Source of the DNA: Desulfomicrobium sp. ZS1
Lineage (GTDB): Bacteria > Desulfobacterota > Desulfovibrionia > Desulfovibrionales > Desulfomicrobiaceae
Length of the DNA: 64,000 nt
Assembly (NCBI RefSeq): GCF_024204645.1
Contig: NZ_CP100351.1
Location: 992,001 to 1,056,000, forward strand
Direction of reading: 5' to 3'
This document shows positions 64,000-64,000 of the stretch, in pieces (positions within the stretch are counted from its first letter, which is position 1; every line of letters starts with the position of its first letter). A program made the translations under genes and the position numbers. The notes beneath the pieces were generated by a model. It made no database searches, had not been told where the DNA came from, and worked only from the letters and a program-made list of their open reading frames with translations.

Positions 64000-64000
64000 A

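Noticed and set aside
1-64000. CRISPR array or cas genes
   Set aside because: No regularly spaced repeats and no Cas-like proteins are present.

Overview
The window reads as chromosome of a sulfate-reducer-like deltaproteobacterium, probably Desulfovibrionales (Desulfovibrio/Desulfomicrobium type). This is inferred from the pyruvate carboxylase / PEP-synthase-like pair, the many PAS and Cache sensor kinases, a sigma-54 activator and the MucR-type regulator; no rRNA is present to settle it.

Layout. (1) 1-10121 is conserved housekeeping DNA: the end of pyruvate carboxylase, a large PEP-synthase-like protein, a YgjP-type metallopeptidase, a small lipoprotein, an M20 amidohydrolase with a coupled GNAT gene, then pgk-tpiA-secG and tRNA-Leu(GAG). 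(2) 10122-43979 is accessory DNA, patchy in base composition and scattered with mobile-element debris: a decayed IS21 copy, IS256, IS1595, ISL3-like and IS4-like fragments, a serine recombinase with a palindromic site, and broken SRAP and ArsR genes. Between these lie signalling genes: an XRE/multi-PAS protein, MCP plus CheW, three hybrid or PAS histidine kinases, a diguanylate cyclase and an exported Cache/CheD-like protein. A kinase / NtrC-type regulator pair (33625-37739) follows, next to a sigma-54 promoter and an operon for a Tat-exported metallo-beta-lactamase-fold enzyme, a polytopic membrane protein and two unknown proteins. (3) 43980-64000 is a minus-strand capsule region.

The capsule region joins Kdo supply (KdsA, a fused KdsB-KdsC), KpsC and KpsS Kdo-transferase homologues, and a lipid-type pathway resembling the rhizobial rkp-1 (rkpA/G/H/I/J) region: a 2544-residue reducing type I polyketide synthase without thioesterase, an alpha-oxoamine synthase, a short-chain dehydrogenase, a GNAT acyltransferase and a sulfatase-fold membrane enzyme. 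The simplest joint reading is a polyketide-derived, possibly sphingoid-like, lipid that carries a Kdo-linked capsule.

The items most worth follow-up are this lipid/capsule cluster, the secreted CheD-like protein, the sigma-54-driven MBL/membrane operon, and the sensor genes whose AT-rich input domains are joined to GC-richer output domains.
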